A stretch of 64,000 nt of DNA, taken from the NCBI GenBank assembly GCA_009760855.2, contig WPIO01000099.1, positions 1,238,001 to 1,302,000 of the forward strand, read 5' to 3'. Below, piece by piece: positions 1 through 11,053 of this stretch (its first letter is position 1; each line of letters opens with the position of its first letter). The translations under genes were made by a program, and so were the position numbers. The notes under the pieces were generated by a model, which worked only from the letters and a program-made list of their open reading frames with translations, did not search any database and was not told where the DNA came from. This DNA comes from Cristatella mucedo. Its lineage: Eukaryota > Bryozoa > Phylactolaemata > Cristatellidae.

Positions 1-140
1 GCCTTTCACGACCTCAGTAACGAGGTCGTGGGTTCGAATCATGATATGGGAAATTTTTCATCGCAGCTGCAAGTGATGGTGATAGCCATAAGGGATATTT
101 TTTCCACTATACAAAAATAGGCTGTTAAATTCGCTATTAG
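1..140 (+). mobile_element. tRNA-derived SINE, family S1 (cut by window edge)
   Basis: Contains a Pol III B-box-like GGTTCGAATC at 31-40 and the S1 body (CTGCAAGTGATGGTGATAGCC, CTATACAAAAATAGGCTG). The tRNA head is cut off at the window start. Other copies are near 6.5, 13.0, 20.4 and 30.8 kb. Confidence 0.6.
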
Positions 141-1190
141 AAAGATAGGAAATATGCACACATTGTAATCGTCGATAATGAATACAAGCTTTGATACGCT
201 TAGGAGGCAGATAAGTGACAATTTACCATAGTCATTCCTCGCTGCTGTAGGTTCATTATTCTCTTCGCGTCTTTTACATTCACCTTTGTTCCTACAGGTG
301 AAACGTAGCACGGCTAACAACCGGTTTGATAAGACAATCCTGGTCCTCCGAAGTCACATTCTTCCGAACTATTTCTTACAATCTAGAAGAGACGTACGGC
401 ATTTCATTCTGTACTAATGGCAACGCCGTTTGAAGAAAAAATACATAAAAAAAAATTGGAGCACATGATAAAAGACATTCGAAAAGCGTTTTCGGAATCT
501 CTCTGAGATGTCCTTTTCACGTTTATGCCAGCAGAAAGAGCGCACGCTGTCACTTACAGATTCACTTACAGATTCACACGGTTGACTATCTTCTTCATAT
601 GAGCAGGGAAAATATAAGATAAGCTTAAATTTGTGGACTCGGAGCTCTTTCACTTAACGCTTATAAAGTTGGTATGGTACGACGCTGGTAGGAATACGCC
701 TAATCTACACGAGTATTCAAAGCTCCCTGCATTATAAGGTGTTAGCTTAATACTGCAATCTGCATTATGTTATAGCTAACTTGTTGACCCAGTCCATTAA
801 CTTGAAACTTATATCAAGGACCTCAAAAAAAATCAAGGGCTAATGTCTGAAGTTTTATGTAGAGTGGTTGAAGATAATAAAAGAATATTAAGTGATTTAA
901 CAGCCTTAGAGACAGAGAGCCTTACTGCCAATCACTATCATTTGCAGTTGGAAATAATGGATCGCCCATGGCTGGGCTCAAACAAACTACCTCGGTCGTG
1001 AAGAGCGAGCCACGGGCCTCCTTAAACACTGAGAAGTAAGGAAAAAAGGAAAATTCCTACCAATTAAAGTTGAGTAAGCGATTGGTAAATTTGGATTCTA
1101 CAAAAGGGAGGGCTGAAAGAATTTTAGCTTGACAGAAATGTCAAGAAACAGGTGGGAGATTTAGTGCAAATATAATCCAGCAGCTACCAC
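141..1190. other. No gene seen
   Basis: AT-rich sequence with no recognised coding region. A 12-bp unit CACTTACAGATT is repeated twice in tandem at 551-574. Confidence 0.5.
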
Positions 1191-1194
1191 AATA

Positions 1195-1325
1195 TATATA
1201 TTATAATAATATCAAAATTATTAAAATTTTTTTGGATATAGTACCCTCACAGAACTTAATCTATTTCTAGGTGCTTGAAAATTGCTGCAAAGGAAGCATG
1301 ATCGAATGGTTAGTGGAACTAAGCT
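1195..1325 (-). mobile_element. LINE family 1, 3' end fragment
   Basis: Degenerate copy of the family 1 3' region (CCCTCACAGAACTTAATCT, TTGCTGCAAAGGAAGCATGA) with an AT-rich tail at its left end, hence minus orientation. Confidence 0.6.
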
Positions 1326-1329
1326 CGTG

Positions 1330-1520
1330 GATCAACAAGAAGCTGCTTGCCTCACTCGGTATACATTCGGTACCTAGCTGAGTTCATCAAACGCAACGAA
1401 GAGAAGGTGAGAAATGCAGCTGAGTCGGGAGAGCAGTTGAGGTTGTGATCAGCATGGGAGGAAGAAGCAGCTCCGGGTGGCAGGACCGGATGTGCGACGG
1501 CCAGCAGCACGAGAGCAGTG
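1330..1520 (-). mobile_element. LINE family 2-like 3' fragment
   Basis: The stretch with GAGAGCAGTTGAGGTTGTGA and TCATCAAACGCAACGAAGAG resembles, in reverse complement, the family 2 3' region at 12350-12500 and 54400-54520. It is short and decayed. Confidence 0.4.
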
Positions 1521-1844
1521 AATGCTAGCTGAGACCCTCATTAACTAACGGATTAAGCCATGGCTAGCGAACCTTGAGCACCAGACTCAGTTTAGTCCGG
1601 CTTACTGATCTTTCACTGCATCTCATCGGCTGCTGTGGCTACCCATCAAACAGGGTATCAATATCGAGACTCAGTCCCTCATCGATAATTTAAGTCTCTT
1701 CATGCTTCGCTTCAGCCTACTTAGCCGAAAGACAACCCAATAAGGCTATACATCGTACTGCCAGCACTTCTAACTTAAATCGCATAGCTGCTCCGACAAC
1801 AGACTTTAAAATCGGTTGAGGCCGTGGCTGTGAGAGGTATGCAG

Positions 1845-2692
1845 CCAATAGTTCAGGTTCTATTTCTGTGAGAGACTCCAGAGTATTGATATAAACGGAC
1901 AAAGATCATCTGAGGTACATTTGAAGTATGGGGTAAGTACAGGTTTCGTTATAGGTCTAGTTCTTTTAAAAGTGAATACTCTCCCTCTTGCTGATGTGAT
2001 TTCCATGCACAATCTAGGATAACTTCTATGGGGATGACACTCACTTGTACCTTTGCTTCGATCCCTACCAGCCTTCGAGCACCTCGAATTCTCTCAACTC
2101 ACTTGCTGCATGTAATGATGAAAACTGCACTTGGATGACAGCACATTCCTTTTAATCGATTGATGATAAGACTAACGTACTAGTTATGGGTGACCCAAGA
2201 GTGATTGAAAAATTTGAAAGGCTTATGTTACAAATCGTCTCTGCCAGCATATCTCCTGTTGACTCACACGAAATCTAGGTGTCATGTTCCAAAGTGACCT
2301 TTCGTTAATCGACCAGATCAGCTCCACAGTCAAGTCTGCCTACTTTAAGCTAGATAACATAACTAAACGTCGTGCTTGTTTATATAAGAATATCACATCT
2401 AAGTTGGTCGGTGCATTTGTGACATCATGTCCTGACTTATGTAACTCACTGCTTGCTGGCCAACCAGCATGTGCAATCAAGCGATTACAGCTTGTGCAAA
2501 ACTGTGCAGCTATGCTTGTCCGTCGTGAGCGTTGCAGTTGCCTCATCATACCACTTCTCGCTGACACACACTGGCTACGAGTCAAGCGATGGATTGATTT
2601 TCAGGTTTTGTTGCTCACTTTTAGGTCCCTTCATTCTTTGGCTCCAGCATTCCTATCAGATATACTCCCCACCTTGCCAAGACCTATTTAAA
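1845..2692 (+). mobile_element. LINE family 1 copy A, left part (host of nested insertions)
   Basis: A decayed reverse transcriptase (RT) with traces of the mid-RT region and an open stretch at 2284-2691: MFQSDLSLIDQISSTVKSAY, then LQLVQNCAAML, then HWLRVKRWIDFQVL. It breaks off at LPTLPR, exactly where copy B begins. The missing C-terminal part resumes at 4581. Confidence 0.7.
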
Positions 2693-3006
2693 GTTCGTGG
2701 CGGACCAGCTCAACTCATATATCGAAACCTCACACTTTGCGAGTAAGTTCCAGTCAGGCTTTAGAGCTAATCACTCCATAGAGCCAGCATGTTTTAGGGT
2801 ATACAACGACCTACTTAGGAATGCAGACATGGGTACAGTGTCTCTGCTTGTTTTGCTCGATCTTTCCGCAGCTTTTGATACCATCGATCACAATGTTCTT
2901 CTAGAGCGCCTCTCATCTCGCCTGGGCAGCACTGGCACTGCTCTGCAGTGGTTCAGGTCCTATCTCAGTGGGAGACTCCAGGGTATTAACGTGAATGGAC
3001 AAAGAT
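2693..3006 (+). mobile_element. LINE family 1 copy B, left part
   Basis: Open RT segment ADQLNSYIETSHFASKFQS, then GTVSLLVLLDLSAAFDTIDH (RT catalytic block A), then WFRSYLSGRLQGINVNGQ. It is 5'-truncated and is interrupted after VNGQR by copy C. The same protein resumes at 3359 with SSEVPLKYGVPQGS. Confidence 0.8.
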
Positions 3007-3358
3007 AATAATAATAATAATAATAATAATGTACTTGATAAAGCGCCCTCAGAAAACTTAATCTCTCTCTAATCGCTTTACATTTGTTGCAAAGGGAAAT
3101 GCAATTGAATGGTAAGTAAAATCATGCTTGAAAAACCAACAAAATGAATAATATGGTTAGGGGTGACATGCACAGGGTCAGCATGCAAACGTGGTTAGTG
3201 GAAGCATGCGCAGTGTCAGCACGCATAAGCACGTGAAGGACGAATCACAGGGACCCACTAAATAGGTGGGTTTTTAAGTTCCTTTTAAATGTGGTCAGGT
3301 CAGGGGATGTTCTGACGCAGATCGGGAGGGGGTTCCAGGCTTTGGGAGCATACAAACT
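3007..3358 (-). mobile_element. LINE family 1 copy C, 3' fragment nested in copy B
   Basis: Antisense 3' region: the (ATT)n tail lies at the left (3007-3031), followed by CTTGATAAAGCGCCCTCAGA and the rest of the 3' UTR, then the end of the RT frame. AAGAT occurs on both sides (3002-3006 and 3359-3363) as a target-site duplication. Confidence 0.8.
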
Positions 3359-4580
3359 AAGATCCTCCGAAGTACCTCTGAAATATGGAGTACCTCAGGG
3401 CTCAGTGCAAGGTCCGGTTCTTTTCACGGTTTACACTCTCCCTCTTGCTGATGTGATCGCTAAGCACAATCTAGGCTTTCAATTCTACACGGACGACACT
3501 CAGTGGTACCTTTGCTTTGATCCCGTTCAACCTTCGAGCACCTCATATTCTCTCAACTCACTTGCTGCATGCATTGATGACATCCGCACATGGATGGCAG
3601 CACATTTTCTACAGCTAAATGACCATAAAACGAACTTACTAGTTATGAGCAAACCCAGTGTGATTCTGAAAGTGGAAAGGCTGACGCTCAAAATTGGCTC
3701 TGCCAGCATATCTCCTGTCGAATCATCTCAAGATATAGGTGTCATATTCCAAAGCGACCTCTCGTTAGACGACCATATCAACTCCACTGTCAAATATGCC
3801 TATTTTCAGCTTCATAACTTTGCTAAAATTCAGGCTTGTTTAGATAAGGATACCACGTCCAACTTGATCCATGCATTCGTGACATCCCGTCTCGACTTTT
3901 GCAACTCAATGCTCTATGGCTTACCAGCATGTGCGATCAGGCGATTGCAGCTGGTGCGAAACTCCGAAGCTAGGCTTGTCTGTCATGGGCGTTGCACTTG
4001 CTACATTACTCCACTTCTCGCCGACCTGAGCTGGCTACCAGTCAAGCAACGGATTGACTTCAAGGTTTTGTCACCCACTTTTAGGCCACTTCATTCTTTG
4101 GCTCCAGCCTACCTCTCAGATTTACTCCCCCATCAGGCCAAGCATCGTACCACCCGTTTTTTTGGAATCCAACAGTCTACAGATTCCCCGTACAAACCTC
4201 AAATCCTTCAGAGATCGTGCATTTAGTTCGCATACTCCCAAAGCCTGGAACTCCCTCCCGACCTGTGTCAGAACATCCCCTGACCTGACCACATTTAAAA
4301 AGAATTTAAACATACACCTATTTAGTACAGCATTTAGTGGGTCCCTGTGATTCCTCCTTGATGTGCTTATGGGCGATGACACTGTGCATACTGCCACTAA
4401 GCACATTTGCATGCTGACTCTGAGCATGTCACCCCTAACCATGTTATTTATTTTGGTTTGTTTGTCAAGCATGATTTTACTCACCATGCAATCGCATTTC
4501 CCTTTGCAGCAAATGTAAAGCGCCTAGAGAGAGATTGAGTTCTCTGAGGGCGCTTTATCAGGTGTATTATTATTATTATA
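3359..4580 (+). mobile_element. LINE family 1 copy B, right part with (ATT)n tail
   Basis: Resumes the RT with LKYGVPQGSVQGPVLF, FYTDDTQWYLCF (catalytic block, usual A changed to T), LQLNDHKTNLLVM, IGVIFQSDLSLDDH, LSWLPVKQRIDFKVL. It then goes out of frame near the end. The 3' UTR is complete (GCGCCTAGAGAGAGATTGAG, GGGCGCTTTATCAGGTGT) with ATT repeats to 4580. Confidence 0.8.
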
Positions 4581-5016
4581 AGCTTTGTACTACTCGCTTA
4601 TCGGAAACTAACTGTTTAGCTATTCCTCGTACAAACCTCAAATCCTTTAGAGACTGTGTATTTAGTTAGTCTGCTACCAAAGCCTGGAGATTATTCCAGG
4701 CTTGCCTCACGACATCCCCCGCCTTGACCAAATTTAAACAGAAATTATAACTCAGCAATGTATGGCAGCATTTAGTAGGTCCATGCGTTTCGTCCCGCAT
4801 GTCGTTAAGCGTGCTGAAACTGTGCATGTTGCCAATAATAACACTTGCATACTGACCCTGTGCATGTCTCCCCTTACCATGTAATTCATATCGTTGAATA
4901 AGCATGATGCCACTCCTTATTCAATCGTGCTTCCTTTGCTGGAAATGTAAAAAACCTAGATAGAGATTAAGTTCTCAGAGGGTGCTTATCAAGTGTATTA
5001 TTATTATTATTATCAG
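4581..5016 (+). mobile_element. LINE family 1 copy A, right part with tail
   Basis: Continues copy A after the insertion of copy B: TTGTACTACTCGCTTATCGG, CCTCGTACAAACCTCAAATC, then the family 3' UTR and GGTGCTTATCAAGTG followed by ATT repeats. Confidence 0.7.
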
Positions 5017-5027
5017 CAATACAGTTT

Positions 5028-5190
5028 GGAGTACCGTGCACACGGTACGCAGGCATAAGCTTATACAGGTCGAATAGAAGGGACTCACAAAATGCAGTGA
5101 TACATAGGTGCGTTTTTAGTTTCTTTTTAAATTTGGTCAAGTCAGAAAGCGTCTTGACTTAAGCCGGTAGTAAATTACAGGATTTTAGTG
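5028..5190 (-). mobile_element. LINE family 1, decayed 3' fragment
   Basis: Antisense to copy A. GGGACTCACAAAATGCAGTG and TTTTTAAATTTGGTCAAGTCAG match the end of the RT frame and start of the 3' UTR. Tail lost. Confidence 0.5.
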
Positions 5191-5604
5191 CATCCTGTTT
5201 TATTATTTTTAGAGAGTACAGTTATTAGCTTCGTTTGCCAAACCCGGAAATAGCAGCAAGATCCGTTTGTAAGGGAGAGCAAGGACAGAGTACGTACGCT
5301 CATCTACATCGCCGGATTACTGAACTGCCTTTCTGACGAAAAGAACGTGGGTCACATTTCATCCGACTGCATCAGCAACGATATTATCTTCCGCTAGAAA
5401 TCATTTATCATAGTAAAAATAAAAAATAGGTCCACCGAATGAGTAGTGTAGTTATGTTTTTACTGGTTACCTATCACAGTGTTTATAAATATCTCTGGCT
5501 ATTTAAATAGTTTGCAAGCTTAAAATAGCGTACTTTCTACAAAATTATGCAGTTATTATAGCGTATATAGTCGAATACACTACAGTCTTTTTAGCTAGCG
5601 GCAA
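5191..5604. other. No gene seen
   Basis: AT-rich; no recognised feature other than being 3' flank of the receptor gene. Confidence 0.5.
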
Positions 5605-5610
5605 TTTATT
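5605..5610 (-). terminator. Possible poly(A) signal AATAAA
   Basis: AATAAA on the minus strand lies 97 nt downstream of the TAA at 5707. It suits the unspliced, short-tail form of the receptor gene. The hexamer is common by chance in this AT-rich DNA. Confidence 0.3.
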
Positions 5611-5782
5611 TTATAAATTAGCAAAGCCTAAACAAGACAACTGTGAGCTTAATAGCTTGATAGTAATATTCCATAGGTTGGAAGAACATAACACGCAGAG
5701 GTTAAGTTAACCAAAGCCATTAGTTAGTGCCGACGAAAAACAAAACATCAAATAGTTGAAGTTTAATCTCTTGAATAAATAC

Positions 5783-5888
5783 CTTTTAATGACGACGTAT
5801 GCTGCAGCTGACAGAGTAATTACAGCCAGTAAGGCAATTGAAGAGCCAGCAATAGTACCTGTCATGTTGACAGCACCAGGAAAAGTAC
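5783..5888 (-). CDS. Exon 8: transmembrane segment
   Basis: After acceptor TTTTTGATAG (phase 1) the exon encodes GTFPGAVNMTG, then a hydrophobic helix that begins TIAGSSIALLAVITLS and runs on through AAAYVVI, then KR. Small residues followed by basic residues fit a single-pass stop-transfer helix with the C terminus in the cytoplasm. A donor at AAAAG|GTATTT (phase 2) would splice to a cytoplasmic exon further left. Without that splice the frame continues YLFKRLN and ends at TAA 5707-5709, giving a protein of about 509 residues with a roughly 25-residue tail. The choice cannot be made from sequence alone. Confidence 0.6.
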
Positions 5889-6436
5889 CTATCAAAAAGC
5901 GGTAGCTAAAACATGAGTCGCTTTTGCAAAAAACGTAAAAAAGATTCGATGGATTATCACATGCATTCATAACATAACTTTAGTTTCCTTGTGGTAAGAA
6001 TGAAACAGACAATCAGGTTTTAAAAGCAAAAGCTTCGTAAGATAATGGAGGCTAGGATTCATTGGCCTGACAGGGCTGTGCTGATCCTGACTAGCAGTTT
6101 GAAAAATAAAACTTTCAAAGACCATACAAATATACAAGTTATTTTAAAATGCCAGCTATGCTTTTATAAAAAGCCACCTGCAATTAAAATATCCAATATA
6201 TATATATATATATGTTGCCTGGTTTATTAAATATTAGAAAATGAGATGGTAAATTAGCCGGAGGAACCCTGCCTTGCCAGGATCACGGGGGGGGGGGATA
6301 CACCAACTCCAAATTCAGGAACAGGGGACTAAGTGGCTTTAGCCCCAGATGTAGCGTTGGATACACGGCTGCCTCAGGGCCATACCTTCCGAACGTGACA
6401 TGTTTTTAATTTGAAGTAGACATTCTTTGCACGAGC
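5889..6436. other. Intron with simple repeats
   Basis: No gene. A TA run lies at 6197-6212 and an uninterrupted run of 11 G at 6287-6297. Confidence 0.6.
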
Positions 6437-6439
6437 TGT

Positions 6440-6605
6440 TTGGCTGATTTAAAAGCCTCATTTGTATAGTGTCAAAGATCCTATGGCTATCAACACTGCA
6501 TGCAGCGGTGATAAAAGATCGCCCACTACAGGATTGGAACCAACGACCTTGGGTCCGAGCTCGTCAAAAACAACAGCCTTATCTAATGCGCCATCATGGT
6601 CTAAG
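6440..6605 (-). mobile_element. tRNA-derived SINE, family S1
   Basis: Reverse-complement S1 copy: degenerate B box (GGATTGGAACC at 6531-6541), the antisense tRNA head (CTTATCTAATGCGCCATCAT) and the S1 body (GCGGTGATAAAAGATCGCCC). Confidence 0.65.
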
Positions 6606-7328
6606 GCAGGTTGTACAGCACAGTGGCTGCTTTATTATTTCATTGTGAAATAAAAGCTGCCTGCATTCCAAAGCCATATAGGAAAGTACACTGGATTATA
6701 TTCTGTGCAGTGGGTCCAAATCAAAAGTTAAGAAAGTTACTAATCTATGTAGGATAGATATTGTTTTTCAATGTATGAGACTTTATTGGTTACGCGGCAA
6801 CTTTAGCATCCGTGCTGAGATGTTATTTAACCAGGATGGTAAACTAGAGTTCTCTGGCTATAGTAAAAGGATGGCAGCATCATATCAAGGTGCCGATCAG
6901 GCTTCGATAGCCTTAAATCTCGTAAATCAGTCAGACCTTTTCCTGAGTTTTGCAATATCGCTCGAGTAAAAATAAGTTTAAGTTACAAACAAAGAGAGAT
7001 GGAGTAAAAAAGAGGAAGATGTGGGAGACAGTGGGTGGGAGAAGAGAGAGAAAGAGAGAGAGAGAGAAAGTGGGAGAGAGTGAGAGAGAAGGCATAGTTT
7101 TTGGGACCCAAAAGTCAGCAATCTGATCTGACGAAGTCAGCAACAACTTAAGTCAGCACTAAAGAAGGCTCTTTAGTTGTTCTCACTGCCAGATTATTTA
7201 AACTTTATTTTAACTTGGATTTTAAAAGCTTGTTTCTGAATTTCTGAGGTTTTTAAGTTTTTTAAAACTTCATCCCTAGAGAAATATATTAAAGCCTAAA
7301 TGAGGCTTTGAGCTAGATACAAATAAAA
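6606..7328. other. No gene seen
   Basis: Intron sequence. A GA-rich tract lies at 7028-7092. A short open frame at 6775-6969 shows no recognisable motif. Confidence 0.5.
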
Positions 7329-7335
7329 CTCTCTC

Positions 7336-7368
<33 letters not shown>

Positions 7369-7429
7369 ACACACGCACACCCACACACACACGCACGCAC
7401 GCACACACACACAGACACACACACGCACA

Positions 7430-7500
<71 letters not shown>
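7329..7500. repeat. Compound (CT)n(CA)n(TA)n microsatellite
   Basis: About 40 nt of CT, about 107 nt of CA with a few G interruptions, then about 24 nt of TA, contiguous. It creates long but meaningless open frames on the minus strand. Confidence 0.95.
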
Positions 7501-8719
7501 GCGTATATATCTTGACCAGTTTGTGTCTTCCAAATGTTGTTCTTAAGCCAAATTTCAATATTTCACTACGACAAATTTCCCGTCGCACTAAAGATAAAGT
7601 CATTGCTCCGATCCTACTCAATGGCTGAGCTACCTTTACTAATATTGGTCCCTATCTTTGCATCCTGTTGAAGAAAATACCGATATCCATAAATCTGGAG
7701 ACGGTTTCAAAGAACGCTTGAACTCAAGTTTTCAAATCGCGACCTTCCCCTCATTTTTAATTTAAACCAACAGATTATTCGGCGACAGAGAAACTAAAGA
7801 CTTAGCCTTGATACTCAATCATGCATTTCAGCAATATCTGCTACACTAAATGACGATAAAACTGAACTGCCGCTCAAATGCACTTTAAGCATGTGGCTGG
7901 ACTAGATGGCTCTTGTAATATCTGATGGCGCTTTGCCACTAGTACCATCTGCTCGGAATTTCGTTGCTGTCATTTCCATAGCTGCCATAGTTTCAAAGTT
8001 TCCGCATGAACCCTGCTTCGATCGCTAGCCATCTCATAACATGACTATTTAAGATAAAGAGCTGTCTTCAGCAATGGCCTGCAAACACTTCAACTAGCTC
8101 ATCGGTTCTGTCTCGGCTAGATTATTGAATTTACTTTTGATTGGCTACTGAAATAAAAAACATTTGGATACTGCAGCTGCTGGTTAATAAGGCTGCAGAG
8201 ATAGTTTATAAAGCAAAGATGTTTAAACATGTGCTTCCTTTGCTGAAACGCTTGGATGACTGCCTTTTGATTAGCTAATACAAAGCAATTTTCTTAGGCT
8301 GACCAAAAGGCCCAACCTGTCTTCGTTCCATCATACCAAGCTGCACTGTTGCACCTGCTTCAGTCTCCTCGTGCCCTTGGGACATGCATGAAACGTAAAA
8401 TAGCACTTCCATTCCTCAGAGAAAGTTGGCAACATGCCAGCAAGCAGACAAAGATAACTCGATAAACTTTTTAGCCAATTATTCCTTACACTGTTCCTGT
8501 CACTTACGCTGGAACGAATCTCGGCTGACGAGCTGAACGTGATTATTGAAATATCGCAAATAGCTGGTCATTCCCAGTCTCTTTTCAAAGCTAATCACAT
8601 CGCCAAGTTAGCGTTGATTAGAGACGATAAGGATTAGGACTTTATAATTAGGAATTAGGAATTTAGACGCTTTAGACACTTTTCTCTGCTTTATACGGTC
8701 GATCTAAGGGTAGCCTTAT
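7501..8719 (+). other. Very decayed LINE traces
   Basis: Only fragments are recognisable, such as CTAAATGACGATAAAACTGA (LNDDKTE, an RT block) near 7848 and ATTTGGATACTGCAGCTGCT near 8163. No open frame. Probably a family 2-type RT relic. Confidence 0.3.
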
Positions 8720-10016
8720 ATACTGTCGATTGGTGAGGCCTTCTCGAGGGCCAACGATCTTGCTTTTGCATCACTGGTATTGCAACGTAACAGTTGAGGT
8801 AACGTGTCAGTTAGGGACTCATGCGGATTCACATGAAGGAAAAATGCTATCAGAGAAACCCCCGAAGTTATTGGTAACTCAGGGCACTGTGGTTGGTCTG
8901 GTATTTTTCATGGTTTACACTCTTCCTCATGTCAATGTCGCTGCCAGACGCAACCTAGGCTTTCACTTCTGTGCAGATGAAAATAAGTTGAAGTTTTGCA
9001 TTAATCTCTCACAAAACCTATAGCGTGTTGAATTCTCTCAACTCCCTCTTTGCATACATTGATTACATCTGCCCATAAATGGCAGCCCTTTTTTTAATTT
9101 ATAGATGATAAAACCAACTTATTTGTTTGGTAAAACCAAATGGATGCAGAAATAGGAAAATCTAAGGTCAAAATTGACTTTGCAAGCTTATCTCAACTTA
9201 AATCTGCATGGATTCTATATTTATTGCTCTAACGTGCCCATTTATTAGACTACCATATCAGCTCCACAGTTTAAAGTCTGTTACTTTAAGTTACTCAAAT
9301 TGTCTGAAATTTGGGCTTACTTTATACGCGTATGACCTCTCAATTTGTCCATATATTTTTGAAACCCGCCCTGACTCCAGCAACTCATGGCTTTCTGGTC
9401 TACTGGGTTGTGCAATCACGTTGCTACAGCTGGCACACAATTCTGCCAATAGGCTGGTCTATCGGTAGTGTTAAAGTAGTCAAGTACCAAAACATCTCCT
9501 CGACCCCACATACTCCCAGTCAAGCAAGATATCAAGCTTAAGATTCCGTTACTCAGTTGTATGTCCGTTCCTCATCAGCCCCTGCCTACCTGTTATACCT
9601 AATTTTCTACTAGGCTAAGAATTATAATAGCTGCGTTTCGGAATACAATTGTTCAGCTAGACTGCGAAAGAACCTCAAATCTATCGGAGGCTATGTCTAC
9701 AGTTCTCAGGCTTCCAATGAGTGGAACTCACTTCGGACAGGCATCGCGGCACCAGCTAGCATGACGTCATTGAAAAAGAAGCTAAAGCACATTCGTTTGT
9801 CATGGAATTATTGTGTCCATAATATACGTGCTGTGTGCACTTGTGCGGGTTGACATTGCAAGCTGCCACTAACTGTATTTGCATGCTGCACTTGTCAATT
9901 GAGAAGTCTAACACTAACAATTCCATCGTGCTTCCTTTACAGCAAAGGCAAAGTGCCTTGAAAAAGATTGAATTCTCCAAGGGCGCTTTATCAAATGTAT
10001 TGCTCTTATTATTAAA
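8720..10016 (+). mobile_element. LINE family 1, decayed copy with 3' end
   Basis: RT remnants: VTQGTVVGLVFFMVYTLPH and NLGFHFCADENKLKF at 8870-9020, then many stops. The 3' UTR is recognisable (TTTGCATGCTGCACTTGTCA near 9888, GGGCGCTTTATCAAATGTAT) with a short AT-rich tail. Confidence 0.65.
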
Positions 10017-10020
10017 TATT

Positions 10021-10335
10021 ATTATATATGATTATAGGCACTGTTAGTTAGATAGCTGTTCGTAAGTACATCTACATAAAGTAGAGTCTCGCAGACTTGA
10101 AAATACGCATACTTGCATTTATCAACGCATCTATACCTATGCATAAGCACATATAATAGACGTCAATTCTATCGGCAAATTTTAAAAGGGTAGTTAGAGT
10201 GTGACACTGTATTCGATCAGCACTAAATGGGCATCATTCACGGACAGAGTACTTAAAATTAATAAGAAAATATGCTGACATGAGTTTTCAAAATAGAAAT
10301 TAGATAAAAACAGCACCATGCTCGAAATTAAATAC
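10021..10335. other. No gene seen
   Basis: Intron 7 sequence flanking exon 7; nothing recognised. Confidence 0.5.
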
Positions 10336-10489
10336 CCAAAACAACTTCTTGAGAATACACTTCCTCCGTGCCATTGCTGATGATAGCTGTCATGTTACAT
10401 TTATATGTAACACCCATAAGTAATCCACAAAAAATAGCGTTGCCGAAATGTTCTTGTTGAACCACAGACCACTCGTCAGCGCATCTTAT
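10336..10489 (-). CDS. Exon 7: second part of second fibronectin III-like domain
   Basis: A 154-nt exon begins after acceptor CTCGTTTTAG in phase 0 and ends at donor TTGG|GTATTT in phase 1. It encodes IRCADEWSVVQQEHFGN, then GLLMGVTYKCNMTAIISNG, then TEEVYSQEVVL. The run GL..GVTY.C..TA....G....S..V.L is the F-G hairpin of a fibronectin III domain. The NMT sequon supports an extracellular location. Joined to exon 8 the split glycine codon reads VVLGTFPGA, the usual short membrane-proximal linker. Confidence 0.6.
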
Positions 10490-11053
10490 CTAAAACGAGC
10501 ATATAACAATTCTGCCATCTGTGTTTTGAATAATTACACATATCAATTTTGTAGCACACTGAGGGCTCGTCGGTCATTTTATAATTGAAAGCCATCGCAT
10601 AGATCTACCGAAGGATTAAGCATGGTTGACGGCATATCACTCAAGGTTAAAATAAAAAATGGTCAAGTGGTAAGTTTAATTATTTTCCCTCATTTACACA
10701 AGATAATCAAAATTCAAAATAACAAAAAATGGCAAATCCTGAGGAAATTCTTTAGAATTGACTGTTTTTTCCGTCAAAAGAGGAGAATTTGGAATGCCGT
10801 GGGAAGTTTCTAAGCTTTTAAAGCTTAGCAGCAGGGCTCAAGGTAGCCAGCACACTTTAAAGTCGGTACAGGCAACAATGCTAGGAGGTTTAAATCCCCA
10901 TATATTAACGGCTCACCAAAAAAGTTTTCAGCGTTCTTCGCTGAAACGATGGTGCACTTTTGTGCCTGCATAATGCCCACTCCGAGTATAGCAATTGTGA
11001 AATCGCAACCTGTGACCTTCCTTAAAATGTTTTCCGACATCTCTCCATGCGAT
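10490..11053. other. No gene seen
   Basis: Intron 6 sequence; short overlapping open frames on both strands without motifs. Confidence 0.5.

Noticed and set aside
557-574. Tandem GTAAGTGAATCT on the minus strand as splice donors
   Set aside because: The repeats look like donors (GTAAGT) but no coding exon with motifs precedes them.
7276-7621. Three overlapping minus-strand open frames rich in Cys/Val
   Set aside because: They are the reading of CA/TA microsatellite sequence, not protein coding.
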